From NCBI GenBank assembly GCA_035498405.1, contig DATKAE010000130.1, forward strand, positions 15,305 through 79,304: a stretch of DNA of 64,000 nt, in the 5' to 3' direction. The translations under genes and the position numbers were made by a program. This DNA comes from DATBFU01 sp035498405 (GTDB taxonomy: Bacteria > Acidobacteriota > Thermoanaerobaculia > UBA5066 > Gp7-AA6). This document shows, one piece after another, positions 25,185 to 32,862 of the stretch. Every line of letters begins with the position of its first letter. Position 1 is the first letter of the stretch. The notes under the pieces were generated by a model. That model saw only the letters and a list, made by a program, of their open reading frames with translations, searched no databases and was not told the DNA's origin.

Positions 25185-26417
25185 ATGCCAAAAAAGATTC
25201 TGCTGGCCGACGACAGCCTGACGATCCAGAAAGTCGTGGAGCTGACGTTTTCCGACAGCGACTACGACCTGACCTGTGTCAGCAACGGCCTGCGCGCCCT
25301 CGAGAAAGTGCGGGAGGACCGTCCCGATCTGATTCTGGCCGACGTCGTGATGCCCGAGAAGAACGGCTACGAGGTCTGCGAGGCAATCAAAGGGGACCCG
25401 GCCACGTCCCGAATCCCCGTGATCCTGCTGACCGGCACCTTCGAGCCGTTCGATCGGCCGCGCGCGGAGCGGATCGGCGCCGACGCCATCGTCTCGAAAC
25501 CATTCGACTCGCAGCAACTGCTGCGGCAAGTCGAGGCGCTGCTGGCGCGCGCCGAGGTGGGAACCTCCGCCGCCACGGTCGCCATGCGGATCCCCGAGGA
25601 GATTTCGCTGGGCGCGGGCGCTCCCCCTGGCCGCGGCCCGGAACCGGAGCCCTTCGACGCGGGCTTTTCTCCCGAGGACTTCACCGGCAGCGTGCGCCTT
25701 CCGACCGGCGATCCGTTCGAGGAGGAGTACGGCAGAGGCGACGTGGACTCGGCGATCGAGGCGTTCGAGAAGGCGCAGGGCCTGCCCGACACCGCCGTGC
25801 CGGCGGCCCCGGTCGTTCGGGAAGCGGAGTCGACTTTTGAGCACGAAATCGAGGAGTCGAGCTGGCTCACGGAGGAGCCGGAGCGGCACGCGGGTCCCGA
25901 GCGCAGCCACTGGATGACCCCCACGATGCCTCCGAGCCCGCCCTTCTTCGAAGAGCCCGCGGTCGAGCCCGGCCGGCGCGGCGAGGAGGAGCCGACGGCT
26001 GAGATCGCTCCCGAGGCGTTCGGGGAGCGCCCGACGGAGCCCTTTCCCTCGCCACCCGCCGAGGTCCATGTCGAGGAGATCAGCGCCGACGCGGCGCATG
26101 CGCTATTCGACGTTCCGCCTCCGGAAGCTCCGCCGGCCCCGTCCGAGGTTCCATCGCCTCCGCCGGCGCCAGCCGCCCCTCCCCACGAGCTCGAAGCTCT
26201 GGCCCAGACTTCATCGATCCCGGAGTTGGCGCAGATGCTTTCGTCGGTCTCGGGCGCGGCGGGCTTGTCCGAGGCGGACATCGATCGCTTGGCCGCGCGC
26301 GTCGTCGAGAAGTTGTCGGATCGGATCATCCGCGAGATCGCCTGGGAAGTCATCCCGGACATGGCCGAGATCGTGATCAAGCAGCGGATCAAGGAGCTCG
26401 AAGCCGGCCTCGAGTGA
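25185..26417 (+). CDS. Response regulator with receiver domain and long acidic/proline-rich region
   Basis: A 410-aa protein. The receiver domain (1-~122) has the acidic pair DD (9-10), phospho-acceptor Asp53 in LADVVMPEKNG and the conserved lysine in VSKPFDSQQLL. About 210 residues rich in Glu, Pro and Ala follow, with low complexity. A conserved-looking helical tail (~350-410: LSEADIDRLAARVVEKLSD, IIREIAWEVIPDMAEIVI) closes the protein. There is no DNA-binding or catalytic domain, so output is probably by protein interaction, as in FrzS/PilG-like regulators of motility or polarity. No histidine kinase is adjacent. Confidence 0.85.
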   Translation: MPKKILLADDSLTIQKVVELTFSDSDYDLTCVSNGLRALEKVREDRPDLILADVVMPEKNGYEVCEAIKGDPATSRIPVILLTGTFEPFDRPRAERIGADAIVSKPFDSQQLLRQVEALLARAEVGTSAATVAMRIPEEISLGAGAPPGRGPEPEPFDAGFSPEDFTGSVRLPTGDPFEEEYGRGDVDSAIEAFEKAQGLPDTAVPAAPVVREAESTFEHEIEESSWLTEEPERHAGPERSHWMTPTMPPSPPFFEEPAVEPGRRGEEEPTAEIAPEAFGERPTEPFPSPPAEVHVEEISADAAHALFDVPPPEAPPAPSEVPSPPPAPAAPPHELEALAQTSSIPELAQMLSSVSGAAGLSEADIDRLAARVVEKLSDRIIREIAWEVIPDMAEIVIKQRIKELEAGLE

Positions 26418-26536
26418 CCCTTCGGGCCGGCGCAGTACTCGCCTCCCTCCCGCCTGCGCCGCCGAACGTCCCCGGAATCGACGCGGTGCTTCGGGGCCTT
26501 AAACCGGAGGCGCTCGAGGGCCGTCCTCGGTTGTAA
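26414..26536 (+). CDS. Possible small coupled ORF (40 aa)
   Basis: GTG 26414 overlaps the response-regulator stop as GTGA and opens a 40-codon frame ending at TAA 26534. The product includes NVPGIDAVLRGLKPEALEG, with no recognisable domain or membrane segment. The GTGA coupling is the same arrangement used by clear genes in this window, which is the only support. It may be spurious, since random frames stay open easily at this GC content. Confidence 0.25.
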   Translation: MTLRAGAVLASLPPAPPNVPGIDAVLRGLKPEALEGRPRL

Positions 26537-26600
26537 GTCGCGCCGCTTGCTCGCGTCGTCCGGCGCTCGCAAGGCGCCCGGCGGCCAGTGTGATAAATGA

Positions 26601-26621
26601 AAGGGCTCCGAGCCCTTTTTT
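26601..26621 (+). terminator. Strong intrinsic terminator abutting the valS start
   Basis: AAGGGCT (26601-26607), loop CCG, AGCCCTT (26611-26617), running into six Ts (26616-26621): a textbook rho-independent terminator. It ends one base before the valS ATG (26623). It could end response-regulator transcription, or act as an attenuator for the valS operon. Confidence 0.7.
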
Positions 26622-26622
26622 C

Positions 26623-29283
26623 ATGCCCGAAGGAACGACGAAGCCTGGTGCGTCCGACGCCTCGCGGAGGCTGGAGAAGACTTTTGATCCCGCCTCCTTC
26701 GAGCAGAAGTGGTACCGGTCCTGGGAAGCCGAGCGGCGCTTCGAGCCGTCCGGCCCGGCCAGCTCCCCGCGCTTCGTGATGGTGATCCCGCCGCCCAACG
26801 TCACCGGCCGCCTGCACATCGGACACGCTCTGGGGCGAACGCTCGAGGACGTGCTCGCCCGATGGAACCGGATGAGGGGGCACCGCGTCCTGTGGGTTCC
26901 CGGGACCGACCACGCGGGCATCGCCACCCAGATGGTGATCGAGCGCCAGCTCGCCAGCGAGGGCATCGACCGGCGCACGCTCGGGAGGGAAGGGTTCGTG
27001 GCCCGAGTCTGGGCGTGGAAGCGCGAGGCGAAGGACACCATCCAGACGCAGATGAAGCGCCTCGGTTGCTCGCTCGACTGGTCGCGAGAGCGCTTCACTC
27101 TCGACCCCGATCTTTCCCGCGCGGTGCGGCACGCGTTCGTGCAGCTCTATCGAGAGGGACTGATCTACCGGGGCCGCTACGTCGTCAATTGGTGCCCGCG
27201 CTGCGGGACCGCGGTCTCGGACCTCGAGGTCGTGCACAAGGAAGTCGACGGCAAGATCTACCAGATCCGCTACGACGTGCCGGGCGTGCGCTCGGGGGCG
27301 GTCGTCGCCACCACGCGGCCGGAGACGATGCTGGGCGACACGGCGCTCGCGATCCACCCGGAGGACCCGCGCACCGCGAAGCTCCGGGGCAAGACGGCCG
27401 TCTTGCCGATCGTCGGACGCGAGCTCCCCATCGTCGAGGACCCGATTCTCGTCGACCGGGCCTTCGGCACGGGGATCGTGAAAGTCACGCCGGCGCACGA
27501 TGCCAACGACTTCTCGACGGCGGAGCGCCACAATCTCCCGGCCGTCGTCGTGATCGGGCCGGACGCCCGCATGACGAAGGAAGCCGGAGCGGACTTCGCC
27601 GGGCTCGACCGCTTCGAGGCGCGCAAGGCCATCCTCGAGCGCCTGGCCTCCGAGAATCGGCTGGTCGCGACGGAGGATCACCGCTACGCCCTCGGGCACT
27701 GTCAGCGCTGCGACACGATCATCGAGCCCTACCTCTCGACCCAGTGGTTCGTGAAGATCCAGCCGCTGGCGGACCCGGCCATCCAGGCGGTCCAGCAGGG
27801 GGCGGTTCGTTTCGTGCCCGAGTCCTGGGCGAAGACCTATTTCGCCTGGATGGAGAACATCCACGACTGGTGCATCTCGCGCCAGCTCTGGTGGGGGCAC
27901 CGGATTCCCGCCTTCTACTGCGAGAACGGGCACATCACGGTCTCCGAGGAGGACCCGAAGGCCTGCGCGACCTGTGGCCTGGGCCGTCTCGAGCAGGACC
28001 CGGACGTTCTCGACACGTGGTTCTCCTCGCAGCTCTGGCCCTTCTCCGTCTTCGGGTGGCCCGAGGAGACGACGGACCTGAAGGTCTTCTACCCGACCGA
28101 CGTCTTGGTCACCGGTTACGACATCCTGTTCTTCTGGGTGGCGCGGATGATCATGGCCGGCCTGCACTTCACGGGCAAGGCTCCGTTCCACACGGTTCAC
28201 CTTCACGGCCTGGTGCGCGTGGGCGGCGAGAAGATGTCGAAGACGAAGGGAAACGTCATCGACCCGATCGAGGCGATCGACGAGTTTGGTGCCGATGCGG
28301 TGCGATTCGCGCTGGCGGCGGCGGCCTCGAGCGGTCCGACCGTTTCGCTCGAGAAGCAGCGCCTTTCCGGCTCGCGCGCGTTCGCGACGAAGCTCTGGAA
28401 CGCCTCGCGCTTTGCCCTCGGGCAGTTCGACCCCGAGCGTCCCGACGGAACCCCGCCGCGGGACCTGGAGCTGCCGGACCGCTGGATCCTTTCGCGCCTC
28501 TCGTACGCCGCCGGCGAGGTCGCGCGGCAACTGGAGCTCTTCCGCTTCGACGAGGCGGCCCAGGCGATCTACTCCTTTCTCTGGCACGAGCTCTGCGACG
28601 GTTACATCGAAATGGTCAAGCCGCGCCTGTCCGGGCCCGGAGCGTCGACCGAGAGCCGCGAGGCGGCGCGTCAGACGCTCTACCGGTGCCTGGCGGATTC
28701 GCTCGCTTTGCTCCATCCCTTCATGCCGTTTGTGACCGAGGAGATCTGGGAAAAGGTCACGGGGCAGGTCGGAACGCTCATCGTGACGGCGTTTCCCCGG
28801 CAGAGGCCCGAATGGAGCGATCCCGGCGCGGAGCGCTCGGTCGAGGCCCTGCGAGCCCTGGTGACGCGCGTGCGAAACTACCGCGGGGAGCGGAGCGCCT
28901 CGCCCACGGAGCCCGTGGAGCTGTCGATCGATCCGGCGTCGGCGCCGGAGATCCTGTCGGACCTGCGCAACTTGTCCGCGATCCTGGTCCATCTGGCGCG
29001 TCTGTCCGACCTTCGATTCGAGGCGCCCCTCGAAGGCGCGACCCGCGACGTCGTGGCCGGCGCCGCCGTGGGTCTGTCTCTGCCGCGCCCGGCCTCCTCC
29101 GCCGACCGGTCGCGCGCCGAGAAGACCCTTTCCGAGCTCGACCGAGAGATCGAAACGCTTTCGGCGAAGCTGCGCAACCCCTCCTTCCTCGACCGGGCTC
29201 CCGCACCGGTCGTCGAGAAGACACGCCGCCGACTGGCGGAGCTCGAGCAGCGGCGCTCCGCTCTGTCGGGCGCCACCGCATGA
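26623..29283 (+). CDS. valS: Valyl-tRNA synthetase
   Basis: Class I synthetase charging tRNA-Val, 886 aa. HIGH motif in PPNVTGRLHIGHAL (~55-68), editing domain with TTRPETMLGDTA, KMSKS-type GEKMSKTKGNVI (~540), and a C-terminal coiled coil (SRAEKTLSELDREIETLSAKL). The start is uncertain: ATG 26623 follows immediately on a terminator hairpin and has no ribosome-binding site, while GTG 26590 would add 11 residues and put the hairpin inside the coding sequence. It heads a tightly packed run ending at hfq, and its stop overlaps birA as ATGA. Confidence 0.93.
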   Translation: MPEGTTKPGASDASRRLEKTFDPASFEQKWYRSWEAERRFEPSGPASSPRFVMVIPPPNVTGRLHIGHALGRTLEDVLARWNRMRGHRVLWVPGTDHAGIATQMVIERQLASEGIDRRTLGREGFVARVWAWKREAKDTIQTQMKRLGCSLDWSRERFTLDPDLSRAVRHAFVQLYREGLIYRGRYVVNWCPRCGTAVSDLEVVHKEVDGKIYQIRYDVPGVRSGAVVATTRPETMLGDTALAIHPEDPRTAKLRGKTAVLPIVGRELPIVEDPILVDRAFGTGIVKVTPAHDANDFSTAERHNLPAVVVIGPDARMTKEAGADFAGLDRFEARKAILERLASENRLVATEDHRYALGHCQRCDTIIEPYLSTQWFVKIQPLADPAIQAVQQGAVRFVPESWAKTYFAWMENIHDWCISRQLWWGHRIPAFYCENGHITVSEEDPKACATCGLGRLEQDPDVLDTWFSSQLWPFSVFGWPEETTDLKVFYPTDVLVTGYDILFFWVARMIMAGLHFTGKAPFHTVHLHGLVRVGGEKMSKTKGNVIDPIEAIDEFGADAVRFALAAAASSGPTVSLEKQRLSGSRAFATKLWNASRFALGQFDPERPDGTPPRDLELPDRWILSRLSYAAGEVARQLELFRFDEAAQAIYSFLWHELCDGYIEMVKPRLSGPGASTESREAARQTLYRCLADSLALLHPFMPFVTEEIWEKVTGQVGTLIVTAFPRQRPEWSDPGAERSVEALRALVTRVRNYRGERSASPTEPVELSIDPASAPEILSDLRNLSAILVHLARLSDLRFEAPLEGATRDVVAGAAVGLSLPRPASSADRSRAEKTLSELDREIETLSAKLRNPSFLDRAPAPVVEKTRRRLAELEQRRSALSGATA

Positions 29284-30047
29284 TCCCGTTCGCAGACGGA
29301 GCCCTCCAAGTGCGCCGGTGGCGAACCTTCGAGAATCTGGCGTGCCTCCCGCGGACGGAATCCTCCAACGACCTGGCTCTCGAGTTGATCGAGCTGTACT
29401 TCGACGAAGACCAGTTGCTGCCGGCCTCCGTTCTGGTCGCCGAGAGCCAGCCGGGCGCCCGGGGACGCCACGGCCCTTGGCACGCGCCGGCGGGGCGCGG
29501 CCTCTACTTCACGTTCCTGCTGGCGGGTCAGGGGCTGCCGCTCTCCGTGATTCCGATCGCCGTGGCGCGATGGACGTCCGAAGCCGTCCGCGAGGCGACG
29601 GGCGCGCTGTCGGAGCTCAAGTGGCCCAACGACCTCTACGTCGGCCGGCGAAAGCTCGCGGGGATACTGCCGGAGGCGCGCACACAGGGGGAACGAACGA
29701 TGCTCGCCGTGGGAATCGGGCTGAACGTCTCGGGCACGGCCGACTCCCTGGGACTGCCCGGAGCCACGACGGTCGAAGAGGAAGCGGGGCGTCCCATCTC
29801 CCGCGCCGGGTTGCTGCAGGCGCTGCTCGACCGGATCGATCTCGAGCTGGTCGCGCCGGACTGGGAGCGCGAGATCGCCGCCTGGGAGCGCGCCTCGCTC
29901 CATCATCCGGGAGACCGGATGACCATCCGGCGCGAGGGAGAGGAGTTGACCGGCGAGTACCTGGGACTCGATCCATCGGGCTTTCTGAGGCTGAAGACCG
30001 AGGGCGGAGAGAAGGTGTTCCCGGCGGGGGAGGTGGCCGAATGGTGA
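29280..30047 (+). CDS. birA: Biotin--[acetyl-CoA-carboxylase] ligase
   Basis: Attaches biotin to the AMKM lysine of carboxylase carrier domains; clients in this window would be the biotinyl ORF at 23586. The 255-aa protein has the biotinyl-5'-AMP loop SQPGARGRHGPWHAPAGRG, LKWPNDLYVGRRKLAGIL and the short C-terminal beta domain (LTGEYLGLDPSGFLRL). There is no N-terminal helix-turn-helix, so it is a monofunctional ligase rather than a biotin-operon repressor. ATGA overlap with valS. Confidence 0.93.
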   Translation: MIPFADGALQVRRWRTFENLACLPRTESSNDLALELIELYFDEDQLLPASVLVAESQPGARGRHGPWHAPAGRGLYFTFLLAGQGLPLSVIPIAVARWTSEAVREATGALSELKWPNDLYVGRRKLAGILPEARTQGERTMLAVGIGLNVSGTADSLGLPGATTVEEEAGRPISRAGLLQALLDRIDLELVAPDWEREIAAWERASLHHPGDRMTIRREGEELTGEYLGLDPSGFLRLKTEGGEKVFPAGEVAEW

Positions 30048-30832
30048 AGCGTTCGAGCATGCCGCGGCTCCTCGCCGTCGACGTGGGAAACACCAATACC
30101 GTCCTCGGCCTCTACGAGGGAGACCGGCTCCAGCGACACTGGCGCCTGACGACGCGCCGGGACGCGACGTCCGACGAGATCGCTCTGTCGGTGGGAGGGC
30201 TCCTGGCCTCGGCCGGCGCCGAGGCCGAGCGGCCCGAGGTCATCGTTGCCAGTGTCGTGCCCTCTCTGCGCTTTCCCCTGCGGCAGGCCCTGCGCCAGAT
30301 GTTCGGAGCCGAGCCGCTCTTCGTCGAGCCCGGCGTGAAAACGGGCATGCCCATCCTGTACGAGATCCCGCAGGAGGTGGGAGCGGATCGGATCGTCAAT
30401 GCGGTGGCGGCGCACGCGCGCCTGGGCGGGCCTTGCATCGTCGTCGACTTCGGAACCGCCACCACGTTCGACGTCGTGACCGCAAGAGGGGAGTACGCCG
30501 GCGGCGTCATCGTGCCCGGCATCGCGATCTCGGCGGAGGCCCTCTTCGAGAAGGCCGCGCGGCTCTGGCGGGTCGAGATCCGGCGGCCCGATCGTGTCAT
30601 CGGCAAGACCACCGCGGCCTCGATCCAGTCGGGCCTCTACTTCGGCTACCTGTCGCTGGTCGACGGCGTGATCGCCCGCATCGAAAAGGAGCTCGGCGCC
30701 CGTCCCCGCGTGATCGCGACGGGAGGGTTGGCCGAGCTTTTCGGCGGAGGCTCCGAGCGCATCGAAGAGGTCGATCCGCTTCTGACCCTGACGGGCCTGC
30801 GTCTCATCCATGAGCGAAACCGAGGCGGATAG
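30041..30832 (+). CDS. coaX: Type III pantothenate kinase
   Basis: Phosphorylates pantothenate in the first step of coenzyme A synthesis. The 263-aa ASKHA-fold protein has LLAVDVGNTNTVLGLYEGD at the N-terminus, VGADRIVNAVAAHA, VVDFGTATTFDVV and ATGGLAELF. The start ATG overlaps the birA stop by 7 nt (ATGGTGA); ATG 30059 is an alternative six codons later. Pairing birA with coaX is common in bacteria. Confidence 0.94.
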   Translation: MVKRSSMPRLLAVDVGNTNTVLGLYEGDRLQRHWRLTTRRDATSDEIALSVGGLLASAGAEAERPEVIVASVVPSLRFPLRQALRQMFGAEPLFVEPGVKTGMPILYEIPQEVGADRIVNAVAAHARLGGPCIVVDFGTATTFDVVTARGEYAGGVIVPGIAISAEALFEKAARLWRVEIRRPDRVIGKTTAASIQSGLYFGYLSLVDGVIARIEKELGARPRVIATGGLAELFGGGSERIEEVDPLLTLTGLRLIHERNRGG

Positions 30833-31469
30833 GGCCTACTACGCGGCGGGCGAAGCGGCTTTCATCCAGCGGCGCGGCACCCCCTTTCTCCTTTCGCCCA
30901 AGGACTTCGCCCTGCTCAAGCAGTGGCGGCAGCTCGGCGTGCCGATCGAAGCCATCGAACGAGGGATCGACGACGCGTTCTCGCGGCGGGAGCAACGCGG
31001 GTCCACGGGCCGGATCAACTCGCTCGCCTACTGTCGCGACGCGGTGCTCGCCGCCTGGGAGCGGCGCGCCGAGGCGTCGGTGGGCCGCGGCGAAGGCCGC
31101 CACGCTCCGACCGACTCCGCGGCCGGTCTCGACAGGCTGGAGACGGTGCTCTCGGAGCTCGCGGGACGCCGACCGGATCTCGCGCCACCGGTCGAGGCTG
31201 CCCGGCGCTCCCTGGAGCGGTTGAGGCGCGTGCCGCGCCCGCCCGACGAGATCGAGGAGTCGCTCGTCCGCCTCGACCGCCGGCTCACCTCGGCGCTCTA
31301 CGACGCGCTGCCCGAGGCGGAGAAGCGCGAGCTCGACGACGCGATCGAACGCCAGCTCGATCCCCTGCGCGAACGGATGGACGAGGAAACGGCTCGGCGG
31401 ACGGGCAAGGCGCTCGTCCGGCGCATCCTGCGCGAGCGGCTCGAGCTGCCACGGCTGACGCTCCTCTAG
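30810..31469 (+). CDS. Conserved-looking protein of unknown function
   Basis: A 219-aa soluble, charged and mostly helical protein that overlaps coaX by 23 nt. N-terminal part (~15-85) reads as a compact domain: PFLLSPKDFALLKQWRQLGVP, IERGIDDAFSRRE and INSLAYCRDAVLAAWERR. It is followed by Arg/Glu-rich helices (~105-215) suggestive of a coiled coil. I do not recognise the family. Position in a CoA/tRNA/RNA-modification operon is the only context. Confidence 0.75.
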   Translation: MSETEADRAYYAAGEAAFIQRRGTPFLLSPKDFALLKQWRQLGVPIEAIERGIDDAFSRREQRGSTGRINSLAYCRDAVLAAWERRAEASVGRGEGRHAPTDSAAGLDRLETVLSELAGRRPDLAPPVEAARRSLERLRRVPRPPDEIEESLVRLDRRLTSALYDALPEAEKRELDDAIERQLDPLRERMDEETARRTGKALVRRILRERLELPRLTLL

Positions 31470-31587
31470 CCCGGCGCTTCGCGACAACAGAAGGGTGATG
31501 CATGGATTCCTCGCGCCCGCTCTCTCCCGCGAGCAACGCCCCCGGGGCGCCGCGCCGAGCCCGGGGCGGGGCGAGGCGGCGGACGGC

Positions 31588-32862
31588 ATGATCCGCCGTG
31601 TCACGATCGCCGCGCTCGCTCCGACCGGGGAGGGGGTCGCCCGAACGCCCGATGGCGTCGGCTTCGTCGCCGGTTCTCTTCCGGGCGAAGAAGTGGACGC
31701 CCAAGTCATCGAGGTTCGCAAGCGCTTCTGGAAGGGCAGGACGGTCGGAATCTCGGTGCGATCGCCGGAGCGCCTCTCCGGCGGGCACGCGGACGGTTGC
31801 GCCGGTTGCGACTGGGCGCACATCGGCCTCGAGCGCGCCCGAGAGTGGAAGCGCGCGCTCTTCCTGGAGACGATGGAACGGATCGGCGAGCTGCCGCGCG
31901 AGAGCTTCGGCGAGCTTCCGATCGCGCCCTCGGCCCCGGCGTATCGCCTTCGCAATCGCTTTCACGTCTCGGGGCGCGGCGACTCCGCGCGCGTGGGCTT
32001 CTTCGCCCCCGGCACGCACCGCGTCGAGTCGGTCGCCGGCTGCGAGGCGATCGGCGAGCAGATGCGCGCGCTTCTGCCCCGGCTGGCGGCCGCGGTTTCG
32101 GACAGCGGCGCTCCGGTCGAGGAGATCGCGACCGTCGAGACACTCGACGGCTCGGGGCGTCTGGCGGCGGCGACACTCGCTCTCTCGAGTGATCGGCAGG
32201 AAGCCAATGCGCTTCTGACGCGGCTCGAGCCGCACTTTGACGGGGTGATCGTTCGCGGCGCAAAGGGCGCCGTGCTCGCGCGAGCCGGGAAGACGCGCCT
32301 GTGGCTGCCCGTCGGAGGCCGGGATTTCCCGCTCACGGCCGGCGTCTTCTTTCAAGGCAACCGCCACCTCGTGAGCGAGCTCTACGCGGACGTGGCGCGG
32401 GCGGCGGCGGCCGTCCCGGCCGGACGAGCCCTCGACGCCTTCGGAGGTGTGGGCTTCTTCGCGGGAGCGCTTCTCGACGCCGGGCACGCCGTGGTGAGCG
32501 TCGAGGCGGATCACGCCTCGGTCGAGCTCGCGCTCGAAGCGCGGAAGCGCTGGAAGGCGGCCAACTGGGACGTCGAGCGTTCGGCCGTTCTTTCGTTTTT
32601 CGACGGCGAACCCGGTGTTTTCGACCTCGCGGTGCTCGACCCGCCGCGCGCGGGGCTCGGCCTGCGGCTTTCCGGAGCCCTGCCGTCGCGGGTCCGAGGA
32701 CGTCTCATCTATGTCTCCTGCGACACGGCGACCCTCGCTCGCGACCTCGCGGTGCTCGCGTCGGGGGGGCTCGCCGTCGTCGATGCCCGGCTCTACGATC
32801 TGTTCGCGTTCACCCACCGCGTCGAAGCGGTCGTGATCCTCGAGCGCGCCTCGGGTCGATGA
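31588..32862 (+). CDS. TrmA/RlmD-family RNA (uracil-C5) methyltransferase
   Basis: SAM-dependent m5U methyltransferase, 424 aa. An N-terminal TRAM-like domain (IAALAPTGEGVARTPDGVGFV, LPGEEVDAQVIEVRKRFW) precedes an iron-sulfur-type cysteine patch, CAGCDWAHIGLERAREWK. The catalytic domain has FFQGNRHLVSELY, DAFGGVGFFAG (SAM loop), VLDPPRAGLG and the nucleophile in YVSCDTATLARDLAVL. The usual first cysteine of the cluster motif is not obvious, so cluster binding is uncertain. Whether it modifies 23S rRNA or tRNA cannot be told. The stop overlaps comEC as ATGA. ATG 31588 was chosen over ATG 31498-region starts by homology. Confidence 0.85.
   Translation: MIRRVTIAALAPTGEGVARTPDGVGFVAGSLPGEEVDAQVIEVRKRFWKGRTVGISVRSPERLSGGHADGCAGCDWAHIGLERAREWKRALFLETMERIGELPRESFGELPIAPSAPAYRLRNRFHVSGRGDSARVGFFAPGTHRVESVAGCEAIGEQMRALLPRLAAAVSDSGAPVEEIATVETLDGSGRLAAATLALSSDRQEANALLTRLEPHFDGVIVRGAKGAVLARAGKTRLWLPVGGRDFPLTAGVFFQGNRHLVSELYADVARAAAAVPAGRALDAFGGVGFFAGALLDAGHAVVSVEADHASVELALEARKRWKAANWDVERSAVLSFFDGEPGVFDLAVLDPPRAGLGLRLSGALPSRVRGRLIYVSCDTATLARDLAVLASGGLAVVDARLYDLFAFTHRVEAVVILERASGR

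Noticed and set aside
26389..28992. Long open frame (~867 codons) on the minus strand across valS
   Set aside because: It is antisense to a complete valS with all class I motifs; its Arg/Asp/Gly-rich product has no domain. Long antisense frames are expected at this GC content.
26709..29279. Very long plus-strand frame running through valS into birA
   Set aside because: Only its 3' part (from 29280) is birA. The upstream portion is an Arg/Pro/Gly-rich shadow of valS.
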